Below, piece after piece: positions 26,415 through 38,800 of a stretch of DNA of 64,000 nucleotides. Below the pieces are notes generated by a model, which had not been told where the DNA came from, ran no database searches, and was given only the letters and a program-made list of their open reading frames with translations. The position numbers were made by a program, and so were the translations under genes. The stretch covers positions 1,635,640-1,699,639 of the forward strand of contig PTEX01000131.1 in the NCBI GenBank assembly GCA_003342815.1, in the 5' to 3' direction. How positions within the stretch are numbered: position 1 is the first letter of the stretch; every line of letters starts with the position of its first letter. The DNA comes from Eudromia elegans (taxonomy: Eukaryota > Chordata > Aves > Tinamiformes > Tinamidae).

Positions 26415-27295
26415 AGCGCAAATATGGATGTTCTTATATGACAGGAAAAATGGTTGATGTGGTTTTGTGTGGCTCTGCCCCAGGAGATGAATCCTTTCCC
26501 AATAACCTTCCAATATGATCTGACAGAGAGAAATTCGAGGAAAGCCCAAGTGAGGACTAGTGGTGACGTGGCCATGCCATAGGAGGGTACGGAGACCATT
26601 GCGGTGGGCAAACTCATGGCCACGCTGCGCTGCCAGCCCCAGGGAAACGATACACGGGAAGAACATGTCGTATGTTCTTGCTGCGGTTAGAAACTGCAGT
26701 GTGAAAAGCCTCTCCTCCCAGAAACTTCTGAATCAGGTTATTGGAATGCCTCAGGCAGCAGACCTCAAAATTTGTGTAATAATAATAAAAAGAAAAAGAC
26801 TGGAAGATAACTGAAAAGAAGTTTAGAAATTACAGTTATTACAATCGATGAAAGCAGGTTGGGGCTATTTTATTAAAGAAAAGACTATTTTTAGTTGCTT
26901 TGAAGACTTTTTTTTTTTTTAATGTTCGCTTGGATGTGTGTGAACTGGAAAAAAGTAGCGGGGAGAAATCTACCTGTAGCTGAGGGGATCTCAATTAAGC
27001 TTGTTCTGGGATGAAGCTTTCTGACGCTGCAGGTAGTTAATCTGTGCGCCAGCAATTACAACCACACCTGGTGTCGTGGCGTGATTTAGGTGGGCAGGGG
27101 CCTCTTAAGTGAGCACAGCAGAAGGGGGTTAAAATCAGGCTGTGGAGGTCTCCTGTAGCACTCAAATGGTACCTACTCCTACCACAGAAAAGAGGAGAAA
27201 CTAGGCTAAATTGCTTTGGGGTCTCTGAGTTTATGATTTATTGGATAATTACTACCCTAAGTAATATTTATTTTATTTTTTTTTTTTACTTGCAG

Positions 27296-27329
27296 CAAGA
27301 GAAGAATCAGGAAAGTTCAAGAAATAAAG
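27296..27329 (+). CDS. FSTL5: FSTL5 34-nt microexon (second coding exon)
   Basis: A long T-rich tract and TTGCAG acceptor (to 27295) are followed by 34 nt and the donor GTAGGT (27330-27335). Entered in phase 0 from the exon ending at 9271, it codes QEKNQESSRNK and gives one base (G) to the next codon, expected to be glycine. From memory, human FSTL5 has RLRHK-QEKNQESSR-K-G at this point with one residue different, which strongly supports both the splice pair and the gene name. The peptide is a charged linker between the signal peptide region and the Kazal module. Because 34 is not a multiple of three, skipping this exon would shift the frame right after the signal peptide. Confidence 0.9.
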
Positions 27330-30300
27330 GTAGGTGCTAACTATTTTCAAAACATGAAGATTCCTATAGCTAATATAAATCTATGCTGATTAAATTGTCC
27401 AAGTTGTTTTCTTGGGATTGTGGTATTTGGAATGACATGAATATACCCAGAGAAGAGGAAGGAAATGCAGAAAATGCAATTAAGTTGCTGGTTTTGGAAC
27501 TTCTTGCTCGAGATGAGCAAGGCTGACTGCTGTAGTGGGGACAGGATAGACTGTGTGGCTTCTCACTGAGTCTGGGAATCAGCCTGTAAGTGTTTTTTGT
27601 GTGTTGTTGAAGCATCACTACAGTCCCCTTAGATTTTTCCCTTTCTGCTCACTGAATCCATTATTGGACATGATTCCAGTTTACTTGCAAGTTAAGCATG
27701 TCTTTTGTAGCCTTCCTTTAAAAAACTACCCCTCATCTGTATTTTTCTGTGTACAAACTTTGGTATTCTCCCTGCACCCTGATCTACACCTTTGGTATCT
27801 GGATTAAAGTGCAGCTCTGCATGAAGGAGGTGGAAGGAATCTCGAACCCTAGAATGTGGATTTTGTGTTTTTTATTCGAGCAAAGTCAATTGAAGGAGAT
27901 GAAGCCTAAACTTTTTTTTTCTTTTTGTTTTAATTTGCTAAGCAAGTAATGAGAGGTGACATTGTGACTACAATAGGTGTGAGGATTCCTGTCTTGATAT
28001 AATGGGTGCTTATGGAAGTAGGCTGTGATGCACTTGGATAAGGAAAGCAAGGGCAGAAGAGAGGAGAAAAGAATGCATGTCAGTCAAAGTTAGAAAGAGA
28101 GGAGGAATGAATTTAAGTAGCAAACAACAAATCTCTTGTATTGCTTTGGGAAGAAGTTTTTAATCACTTCACCTGCATAAGTGAATTAAAACCAGCTAAT
28201 CTTACATACCACATTCATCTCAATTTCCTTGCTTTCCATTCCACTATGGCTATACATGTGCCTCGAAAGATAAGCTAAATCTCAAGTTTGGGTGGAATTG
28301 TCAGTGCAGTGAAGTTCTTAATGATGGTGTGACGTGCATCATGTGAAGACTCTATGGGACTTGATTTTGAAGGGTGTATATAACAGTAAACCAAGGAAAC
28401 CTTCCATTTCAGTCACTTTGTGATTTGCAACTTTCTTTCCTTTGAAGTTTCAGTCTCTTTCTGAGGTATTGTAATGTAAAGTTCAATCGTGTACAGATCT
28501 AGTACCTGTAATGTGTTGCTTACAAACTTTTATTGCCTTATAATACAAATTATATAAAGGTGTGAAAACTCCAATTAGGTTACAGAAATCAGAGACTTGT
28601 GAATATAGAAGTTTAGATAAATTGAAATCTTAAAGCCTTTTCCTACAAAAGGTTTTACTAAAACTTTGCTTTCTTTACAAATCAAATTGATCTCAGTGTT
28701 TTATGTTGGAATTTGACATTCAAGTGTTAAGTCACTATGCAATGAGGAACAATTAAAGGCAGAAATAAAATGGTGAGCTAGTGAGAAGTGTTCCTCGTGT
28801 TCATGAGATGCTGGTTGAACTAAGCAAAGAAATAATTTTCAGAGGCTTATTAAGTATTGCTCACAACTGCAGCCATGAGCGGTGCCAAAACTTCGCTTGA
28901 AGGGAGGTATCCATGACCTTCTAACGTGCAGTGAAACTGGGGCTCAGCTGCCCTGAATTGTTGCAGGTATATCTGTAACATCTCTAGAGGAAATCTTTCA
29001 CCTACTGAATTTTCTACATGCTGTGCGTTTCTCTGTCTAAGCTGACAATTCAACTCGCATGACTTCATTGGTTTGAAAGAATATTCAGGCCTCCGGTAGG
29101 CCCTGGGAGAATGATGCCTGTTTTCTGCACTGGCATGCTTATGCCCACCTGCTTATAGTCTGGGGAGGGCGTGGGGGAGTTAATTCTCTTTTTGTATAGT
29201 TTAAAGTATTGCTATTTTATTAGTTACTTCTGTAAGATTTTATACTTTTATTTCTATAGTACTTAATACATTAGATGAAATATATCTATATGAAAACAAT
29301 ATTTTAGGACTGCCTGTATTGGCAAGTGATTTGCCACTTTTCACTATGCCTTGTGCTCTGTTAATGCTCTTGTGAGAGATGAAAATTATACCCAAGTTCT
29401 AATGGCATAATTTTGACAGTATGTGCCTACCCTCTATGCATATAATATTACCTTATATAATAAGGGACAAAAACAACTTTATGAGATTCATGAAATACGC
29501 TGAGATTTTCAGAACGCAGGCCATCTTTTTAATCAAGAGACTAATTGTAACTTTTGTTAAACATCTCTAACTAAGGAAATTGTGGACTGCTTCATAACTC
29601 CTACTGATAGTAGTATTTCAATGTCTTATTTTTACTCAGTACTTCTTTTAAGATGGTATTTTTATATGACGAGTAGTATAGAAGAACAAAGGTCAATTGC
29701 TTTTTGAATGCACCAGGATCAAGATAATAGATACCTAGCACCATTTTATAATTTTTAGTGTATTGGAAATATACAGGAATTTCTCATGTTACCTCATTTG
29801 TGCCCATAAAATCAGCCTGATTCCCATTAATGTTTTGATAACGCTGCTGATGGGGCTTTGTAGTTTTTGGCTTCTGCACTGTCATCTTTCTGACCCACTT
29901 GTTTTTCCCATCTGTTACTTCTACTGTCAACCAAAGTGTCAGTCATGTATAGAAGCCAATACTCAAACATACCCTGTTCTGCACTAATCCTTTCTCTGAT
30001 CTGTGATCTTCTCTCTCTTGTTTCATTTAATGGATTGCAGAACTGTACATGCATGGCTTAAGCAAAAAAATAAAAAAAATGCTGCTTTTATGTAAAAGTT
30101 TTAGTATGCATTGGCAAACATCCTGATACTTCTGAGAACTCTTTCCTGAATGGAAATGAAAATGATTATCACTATACCACAATACAAATGAAATGAGCTT
30201 TATAATGGTCTTCTATTTAATAGTGAACAGTGCCAAAACATGAAAAAGCTGTTTAACTTTGTATAACATTGTTTGCTTTACAGAAAATACAAAAAAAATA

Positions 30301-33300
30301 CACTAGATGAGCATATAAATATATAATGCAATAAATATATCAGGATGTGTATTATCTGTATATACATGCACTCATGTACAGGTATTAAAGTAATATGTGC
30401 TGTATAAACTGTTATGCATTCAAATCGTAGTCATATATGTCATACTTGTTTGTTTAGTGTACATCAATAAGAAAAGCATAATCTAATTATAGATTCAGTC
30501 CTATATTTTTCACATCACAAAAATAACAGGCCAAACAATCACCAACTAGAACATTGGTAAAAAGTTACTTGGTTGCTTTCAGATGTTATCACCTATGGAC
30601 CTGCTTAATTTAAGAGACTGTTAGGTGCTTTTAATGAGGTATGTTGTGAACTGTATTAAAGTGGGGACTGATTCTGAAGAATCACCTGGCGGCTCAGGTG
30701 ATCAATAGCTGAACTTGGTCACAGTGATTCTGAAAATCCTGCTTCTGCAGATGAAAAGAAAGTGTCAGTAATTTATATTTAAAAACTAGAGGTTATTTTC
30801 TATACAGAAAAGCTCTGTATACTCTATGTACCTAAATATATCTACCAGAACAAAAACCGTAGAAGTACTTTCAAAAAGATCATTGTTTTACAAATATTAA
30901 TCAATGAGATAATACTGTACACAGCTCATCCAGTTTTGGTTGTGTACTTTGGCCTTTTAAAGAGCAGTTAATGAAAAGCAAAAAGTATTCCATCCGAGAT
31001 TTAGAAAAAAAAAAAATTGCTTTGCATAGCATTTGCAAATAAAGATACGTGCATGTAAGCAATGATGTTAGTTTAGCTAACTGTACCTTAAAGAATAATG
31101 TTCATGGTTTTGCAAGCCACTCTTGATCATCTGGGCTGTGAATGCCTTTAACATACAAAACTAAATTGGACAGTATTGACTGGCAGCATTTTAATTACAA
31201 CCTGAACTTCTCATCCAGTCTGATGTTTTTCTTTTTATCCTCACCTTAATAAACTGATACAAAATCGTTGGTGAGTCAGATGAATTGAAACAGATGAGTT
31301 TCAAAAATGTAATTCTTTATTGTTATGAACATATTGTCAGGCTTTTCTGATATCATTAACAAACATCTGTTCCTTTTATGATCTTTAGCTACCAGAAGTA
31401 AAGAGCATACCATATGGACATCACTTGCATATCTTGCATTTTGCTCCTTAAAAAGACAATATACTTGCATAATGTCTCTGGCCTTGCTTAGAATTCCAGA
31501 TTATCCTTGTAGTGGGTTTGGGTTTTTTTCCGCCTCTAAACCTAGATAAAAGAAAATAAGGAGTTTTTTTAATAAGTTGGTGCTCAAAACTGAAATAAAC
31601 TGGGAGACAGAATCAGTAAAGCTTTAAAGCCTTAATTCATAAATGTAATTATTCTTTTACTTTTTTTTAAAGTGACAAGTTAAGATGCTTTTGAATGCCA
31701 GTGGGTGAGCAAACTGTTATGTATGTCTTGCAGTTCACCTCTCATTCCTTTTGATACTGAACAGAGCTGTATATGTTATGATTGGTGTAGAAAATATATG
31801 ATGTTACCCGATGATACTCTTAAAAAAATTAGCACAAGAAAACAAAAAAACCCGAACAAACTACATTATTACTATCCCATTGGTGTGGTAGTTACAGAAT
31901 GTTACCGGGTTAAGTTTTGCTTGTGCAGGGACTGCAGGTTTCAACAACAGAAAATATTTAAATCGTCCTAAGAAAATATCTTGGGTAGGAAAGGGGGAGA
32001 TGACAACACATACTATACTGAAGATCTCTCTAGAGATACATACTGGTAATAAAGTTTGTATAGAATGGAGAAAACATGAAGACAAATAATATTGCCTTTA
32101 TTGCATTTCTAATAGAAAGAAATCCATGCAAGTTTTATCTGACTTAGTAGCAGCTTTAGGAATTAGCAGAAAGCAATTTCTTCAGGGCAGAAAATTGCCT
32201 TTTACTCCTCCCTTATTCTTGCCCTGCAATGTAGTACTTCTGCAGGAAGTTGAAGGGGACAGTCATCTGTGTCAAAGATTCAGGAAAATAATCCTCAACA
32301 AGATGATCTAGCTGTGTTAACAGATTCAATGATTATTTCTGTGTGTCGCAGCATTGTGGGAAGGCAATAGAGGTAACAAAGATAATTACATCCTTTTCTT
32401 CCTTTTTTTTTTTGTTTCTTTTTTTTTTTTTTTTTCCCCTTACCCTTTCCATCCATGTCCTTCAAAAATTTAGGTTATATTCCATTAAATTGTTAAATCT
32501 TTGAAATGGACATTGTTGAATTACAGTAGGGAGCACATGCCCTGCACTATTCCTGAAGTTTTTATAGCAGAGGAGACTTTCGTTTGAACAGATACAAAAG
32601 ATAAGACATTCAATACTAGGAGGGAAAAAAGGGGCTTGACTGCTTACTGAAACATTCATTCCTGTTAATACTTTACTTCAGAAGTTGCTCAAAAGATCAA
32701 TATAGCAATTTTTACTTTTTTAAATTTTATATTCCTAAGTTTGATTAACCCTGTAGATGTTTATTTTTCTCTATGTTTTGTTTGAAGTTTCCCTGTAAAG
32801 CCGTCTCCTCTTTAATTTGACCACTGTTCTAAATATTTCAAAGAGCTTCAGGTGCTATTTTGGTACTTGTATTTGTGGTGTAGGTCGACGAGAAGAAATG
32901 AAGTAGAGAACCCTTTTTCTCTAAAGCAGCCTATTTTCTTCCTTTATTATTAGACGTTGTGCAAGTTAAATTTGTGTTAAGAGTTTCATAATTGCTTATA
33001 TTAATATTTCTTTCTGAATTTAACACCAGGCTGACTTCACTTTAAAGAAGAAATATTTTGAAGTAGGTGTATTTTCAACTACCTGAGCTTTTATACTTTT
33101 TCCCCTCCTTTTTTAAAAAAAGAAGTTCAGAAACCACAGATGCCTCATGAAGTGGTTTGAAGTGGCTCTTGAGACCTAGGGTGGATTCATAAAGAGAATA
33201 CGATGCAATGAGAAAGTATACTTTTATTTCATAAAATTTATCATGTAAGCATTAATGCAGTGTTTGCAGGCTGTGCATGGCACATTTTTCATGAGTGGTG

Positions 33301-35498
33301 AGTATTCATTTGATTGCACTAACAATAAAACACTAAGACTGCAAAATGGGTCGTTGCGTGTCAACAGATGTAAAGCTTAGCGCTTTCATGGCTTTGGTGC
33401 ATTCAGTTACACTGATTTAAATTATTACTACCCATCTCTTCTGTGTACTCTGCTCCTTTGTAGAAGGCTTCTTTTCTTGTAAAGAAGAACAAAATGTCAT
33501 TTATACCCCCTCTATAAGGGTATAGCTTGGTGTGGAGACAAGTTATGTCAAAGTACGTGTGATATAGATGACAATTGACTAAAAATAAGAAGTACACAAT
33601 GAGAAGAATTCTATGTTTCATGTAGCTGAATGCTGAGAAAGATACTTTGAAGTTTTCTTCATAGAGAGGATTTCCAAAATGAACAATGTTTGTGAGAAAT
33701 GTATGCTGTCCTGCTAAGAACTGTTACCATAGCTATAAAACAGTAAAAAATGCAATAGTTAATGTTGAGGGGAAACAATTTTTCATTCCTTGTGCTTTTA
33801 TTCTCTATAATGTAACTCTTGGTAAGAAAATTTCAGTATAATATTATTTAAAGTAGTTTGCTATGGTATCTTGTAACCTTGAAGGAAAAGGTGACTGATA
33901 TTTATACCATTAAAATGATGCGTATAGAGATGCTTTTAAAAATCCATAGGGATCTTTAAAAGCACTACAAATACGTTGTCTTTTTTTTGATAAAGATTTA
34001 AATAATAACATGGATAATAACTCAATGAGGTTGTTTATATATGAGAGGAGTAATGCAGTATGTGAAGAAAGTTTAAGATCAGCAGTTGTTCTAAAAATGT
34101 GAAGTCCAAGTAGAGCATAAAACATCCAAAAAAGAGATCACACATACTGCTGTTTCAGAAATAGATTACATTCAATCTAAACTGCACAACAAATACCTGT
34201 AAATAGATGTCTATTTAATTTAAGTAGCATGCCACTGGTTTTTACTGTACACTTATAACAATAAAGTTTAATAGCAGTCAGCTACCATATGGCTAGCAGA
34301 TAGTATTTCTGTGCTGTTCATAGTCCATAAAACAATTCTTTTAAGAACACTTGAGCGGGAAAAAGCAATAGATTTATGTTACACAGGAGCAATTTCCTTA
34401 CTTGTGTCAGATAGCGAATTCTGTTCTGCATTCCTTGTGGTTTTTTTTAGAGTGCTATTAATTATATATTGGGAACATACTACTTTCTCATATTTCTTGC
34501 ATGCAACTTAAAGGACAATGAAAACTTACATAACCTTGAAATATAATTCCAGCAAATATGATTTTTTTCATGTCTACTTCATAATTGCAACACTGTATAT
34601 TATTCAGATACCAATTGAAACAACCATAGTTTTCTTTCTCATTCGTCATTTTCTTTACACTGTGCTTAGCAAGGGTTGATGCATTTCATGATCCATTGAG
34701 GTCATGTTCTAGTTTACTCCAAGTACACCCTTTTTGCTACTGTTTCAGACACTAGCAAGCGATTAATGGTGTCAGATCCTGTTAACGTTTACATCATAAC
34801 TAGGAGCAGATATTAAAGTGAAGTGCAAATTAAAGACTGCTAAAATGCCTGCCACTAACAATTATGGTGGGGCAGTATTAAATTTCTCATTTGTTTCCAA
34901 AGGTCAGATTAATAAAGCTGCATGGCACATTATCATAAAGGGTGGACCCAGCTGTCTATTTTGATTATGCTTAAAAGCCTAGCCATTCTAAGGAGACTTT
35001 GCAAGGAATGAATGCATCCATTTTAACTAGCAGTTTTAACCAGCAATTTAAATGTGGGTAATTATTAGACACTTTTCTCAAAAGATCCTAACCAGAGGCT
35101 GCTGTCGATCAAATGTCTATCTACTTTTCAACTTGGAGAAGTAGGTTTCTCTTCCAAAATCCTTTTTATGTTAAATATTTAAATTTTCAGTAGTTTAAGT
35201 AGCTGAAAATCTGCCCCATTGGCTTTATCTATTGTAAACTAAACTGCATTTAAGATAAAAAGCAAACCTAACCAAATATATTAATTCAGCACGTAAAATT
35301 ATTTGGTTTGTTTCTCCTTGCCATTCCTACTTTTCTTGATTCAGAAGTATTCAAAGTGTCCTTTTTCTAGAAAAGGAACAGCAGCAACTTCCTGCTATTT
35401 TTTCTCTGTCTACATAGCAAAAATATAAGATTAAAAAAATCTCTCACTGTGAAGAAGTTAGGGATGGAAAAATGTTCATGTTACGTTCATAGTTCCAT
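27330..35498 (+). other. FSTL5: FSTL5 next intron, first part
   Basis: AT-rich intron following donor 27330. No exon encoding the expected cysteine-rich Kazal region was recognised. Visible items are an inverted E-box pair at 30681-30702, a T-rich tract at about 32396-32440, and a non-repetitive homeobox-motif-rich stretch at about 34660-35100 that looks like conserved non-coding DNA but cannot be tested here. Confidence 0.75.
30681..30702. promoter_or_regulatory. Inverted pair of CACCTG/CAGGTG E-boxes
   Basis: ATCACCTG (30681-30688) and CAGGTGAT (30695-30702) form a perfect 8-bp inverted repeat with a 6-bp spacer GCGGCT. CACCTG/CAGGTG is the core bound by ZEB and Snail repressors and some bHLH proteins, and ZEB factors are known to prefer two such sites. 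Function here is inference from motif alone. Confidence 0.3.
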
Positions 35499-35854
35499 AT
35501 AAATACACGTATATGCATAATAAATACACGTATATGCATAATAAATACACGTATATGCATAATAAATACACGTATATGCATAATAAATACACGNNNNNNN
35601 NNNNNNNNNNNNNNNNNNNNNNNNNNNNNNNNNNNNNNNNNNNNNNNNNNNNNNNNNNNNNNNATAAATACACGTATATGCATAATAAATACACGTATAT
35701 GCATAATAAATACACGTATATGCATAATAAATACACGTATATGCATAATAAATACACGTATATGCATAATACACACACGTATATGCATAATACACACACG
35801 TATATGCATAATACACACACGTATATGCATAATACACACACGTATATGCATAAT
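35499..35854. repeat. 21-bp tandem repeat (minisatellite) with two unit variants
   Basis: Four complete type-A units and 11 nt of a fifth precede an N gap. Five type-A and four type-B units follow it (A starts 35664, 35685, 35706, 35727, 35748; B starts 35769, 35790, 35811, 35832). B differs from A by A-to-C at unit position 4 and T-to-C at position 6. Each unit carries ACACG and the palindrome TATGCATA. Because 21 is divisible by three, all frames stay open and give seven-residue repeats (MHNKYTY and similar); these are not proteins. Confidence 0.97.
35594..35663. other. Assembly gap (70 N) inside the tandem array
   Basis: Seventy undetermined bases. The last unit before the gap starts at 35583 and the first after it at 35664, 81 bases apart, which is not a multiple of 21. 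The gap length is therefore probably an estimate and the true copy number is unknown. Confidence 0.99.
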
Positions 35855-38800
35855 AATACTATTACTATGCTAATAACCTGTAAACAGGACAAATTTCATG
35901 GGTGTCACACTGATGAAGGCAACTCTTAATGTTACAGGCATATATCCCATTCAATACTTGAAACTTCTCCAGTGATCTAAATCTGGGGAAAGCAACTCTC
36001 ATTCCCAGGTAGACGCCGATTCTTTTCCCTGGAAAACTTACCCTGGAGCTGAACTCCATCTACTCGCAAGACAATAATTTCACTATGAAGCCACTCTAAT
36101 AGGCTTTAAATGAGAGAGTTTTATCTTGAGAAGAGGTACTTTCTGGTCTGTACAGATGTTAGTTCACTGTGTTCACCATACACTGGAACTGGAAGTAATT
36201 ACTTAAAGTGTAATTCAATCAAAGCAGTGTATAAATAGTTTATAATTTAAACTTGAATTCTCTGCAGTCAAATTAAACATTAGGTTTATGCTGCAGGTAC
36301 TTAAGCAATTAGGAGAAAAAGATGGAACACCTTCTTGATTATGCAGTTTCTTTCATAAGAATGAATATTTCCATCCTTTGCTCCCAATCAGTGCAATTCT
36401 GGTTATTTTTGCAAATATTGTTTTCACATTACATTTGCGCAAACTTAACCAGAATTTGATCCAAGAAAAAAGAAAAAAGTATAATTTAAAAAAAAATTAG
36501 AAATGAACAAATGGTAATTTCAGCTTTCTGTGAAGAAAAATAAAGCTCTACTACAAAGTTTGTATGGTCTTAGACTGCTATTTTCTACTAATGGTCCTGT
36601 TGCAAAACTTAATTTCTTGATAAAATGGGGGAAGTGGTGGCGTTGCAGAGCAATATTTCCATATGCGCAAGAGATCTACCTTACATTTATGAGACTATAT
36701 TGAAAATGAGATTAAATTTGTTAGTATCATCTTCAAGGAAAAAATACATCAAGATTTTAATTTTTAAATAGAAAAAGAATAATGATAAGGCATATTGATC
36801 AATTGCCTGATAATATATGAGTGAGGAGGAGGATGGCATAGAAAAAACAGATGTGATCACATCAGTATCGAGGAAGGTATTTGCAGCAGAGAAAGGGAAA
36901 TATTGGAAAGTTTTTGAAAAAGTCTGCCTTATGAAACTGTAGTAGTCAAGAACAAGGTTTATCAAGTGCTGTTTTGCTCAGATAAAGGAGAGCTGCTTTG
37001 TCTTGTGCTATTGAGACAATAGCAGCAACAAATTCTCATTGTATTTGGCCCTGCACAACTGCAAGGGGAGTCATTTCGTTGTTTAGGCAGAAAATGATCC
37101 AAAATTATTTATCAGGAATTCCATCCTGGGACCGGATACAATAGGACAGATTTTTTTTCCTGTATATCCCATATACAGGAAAGCCTTGGGTTTGGTTAAA
37201 AGGTAAATCTATGACTGAAAAACTCATAGGTGGTCCTTGGATAAATATTTCAAAAGATCTTTTTACACAAATGATTGCACATCTGAATACTGTTTTATAA
37301 ACAAAGTGGTCTGTATCTGAAAGCAAGGTGATACTGTAGGATACTTTTCATGCTTATTGAACTTTGTAGAAAATGGAATTTGTTTGCCTATGCAACCTAT
37401 TTTGCTTTTTCTAGCATGTGGCTTCCTGTCTAGACTTAGTCTAAGAATAGCCTCAGATCACCATGCGGGCAGGGTCTCAATGCAAAAATTCCTAATAATA
37501 AGACTCAGATTACTCTCAGTTCAAGTTGTACACAAAGAAAACAGACAATTGTGAATGCTGGCCCACTAGTAATTATTAGTCAAATCTTGATGTCTTCATA
37601 CTCTTAAAATTATTGAGAGTGCTGCTTGAATAGAAATTTAAGAAAAAATAGCAGTTCTATTATTATTGAAAAGTAAATAAATCTCAGAATATTAAAGGAA
37701 GCATTTTTCATAGCTGTATAAAATGCTGCATAGAGCTGATTAAACAAAGGCTCTCAGGAGGTAGGGAAGAATAAAGAATTTTAGCAAATAAAAAGTCATA
37801 CAGAAATCCCCGTTGTACTATATGTGCCACAGAGGTTCTAATTAGTACACACTGATACGTCCTCATAAAATGTAAAAGCTGTGTGGTTCTTTTCCTTTTT
37901 TTTTTAAGCTTTAAGGATAATTGCCCACTAAAAATGCACTACAAATGGGGAGTAAAAACCAATAAAATAATACTCTGCTATTATCATCTCTATGCCCAGA
38001 GGATCATTTATGCAGCTTGCACTCTGATGTAATTAGCAGTACCCTCACCTTCTTTCCTCTAGAAATACTGGAAAATCTTGTTCCTGTTTACAGCTGTCAT
38101 TGGAATCTCAAAATAAAAGCAGTATGCCATTACAGTAATGATTAACAAAATAAATTGGCAAGAACTTGCACACCACAGTAAAACTTAGGGAGGATATGTG
38201 TATATTGCTTAAAGAGATTATTTATGGGGTGGTTTAACATGCTCATGGAGAAATGTATATGAATAAACATAACCTGTGCATATATATACTGACATATACA
38301 CACACCTAAAGTATCAGGGCTAAGTCATAAAATTAATCTTTTTTATTTTTCTGTCTCTTTATTGCTGGTGGTTGCAAATTGAGGGGGAAATAAATCATGT
38401 AAAGTGTGAACTTAGATTTCCACTTGCTCATAATGAATAGTGGTACAGTTGCTATAGTTTGTAACACTTCCATCAAATGCTCCTTAGTCATAATCTTTTT
38501 TTATTGCAACTTGATCAATGTAATTTATAATATTGACATTAATTGATCCAATTCAGATTTCTTTGTTGTACATCACCAAAATATTTATTATTTTAACATC
38601 TGGATATCAAAAACTCTAAAACAAAGGATGATTTAATATGCGTTACCATTTTAAGTGTCCATTTAAGGAAATTATGACCCCCTCTGCATAGATACTTGCT
38701 TGTTCATTGAAGTTTGAGAGATTTAGTTCTGATGCTGGGGTAAGAAGCTTAAATTAGGTCCCTAGTTAGTGCAACTGCTTAACTACTTTCCTTTAGTATA

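Larger units (their letters stand above)
23281..27295 (+). other. FSTL5: FSTL5 intron after first coding exon, 3' part
   Basis: AT-rich intron containing the long inverted repeat at 25071-25310, a TA microsatellite at 26395-26414, and a somewhat GC-richer stretch with several CpG at about 26530-26670 whose function is not evident. It ends with a T-rich tract and TTGCAG-type acceptor (27276-27295). Confidence 0.8.

Noticed and set aside
35499-35854. Regularly repeated units that might suggest a CRISPR array
   Set aside because: The units are contiguous with no unique spacers, and the DNA is vertebrate.
35444-35929. Open frames of 116-138 codons on both strands with seven-residue repeats
   Set aside because: They come from a 21-bp tandem repeat whose length is a multiple of three, and they run through an N gap.
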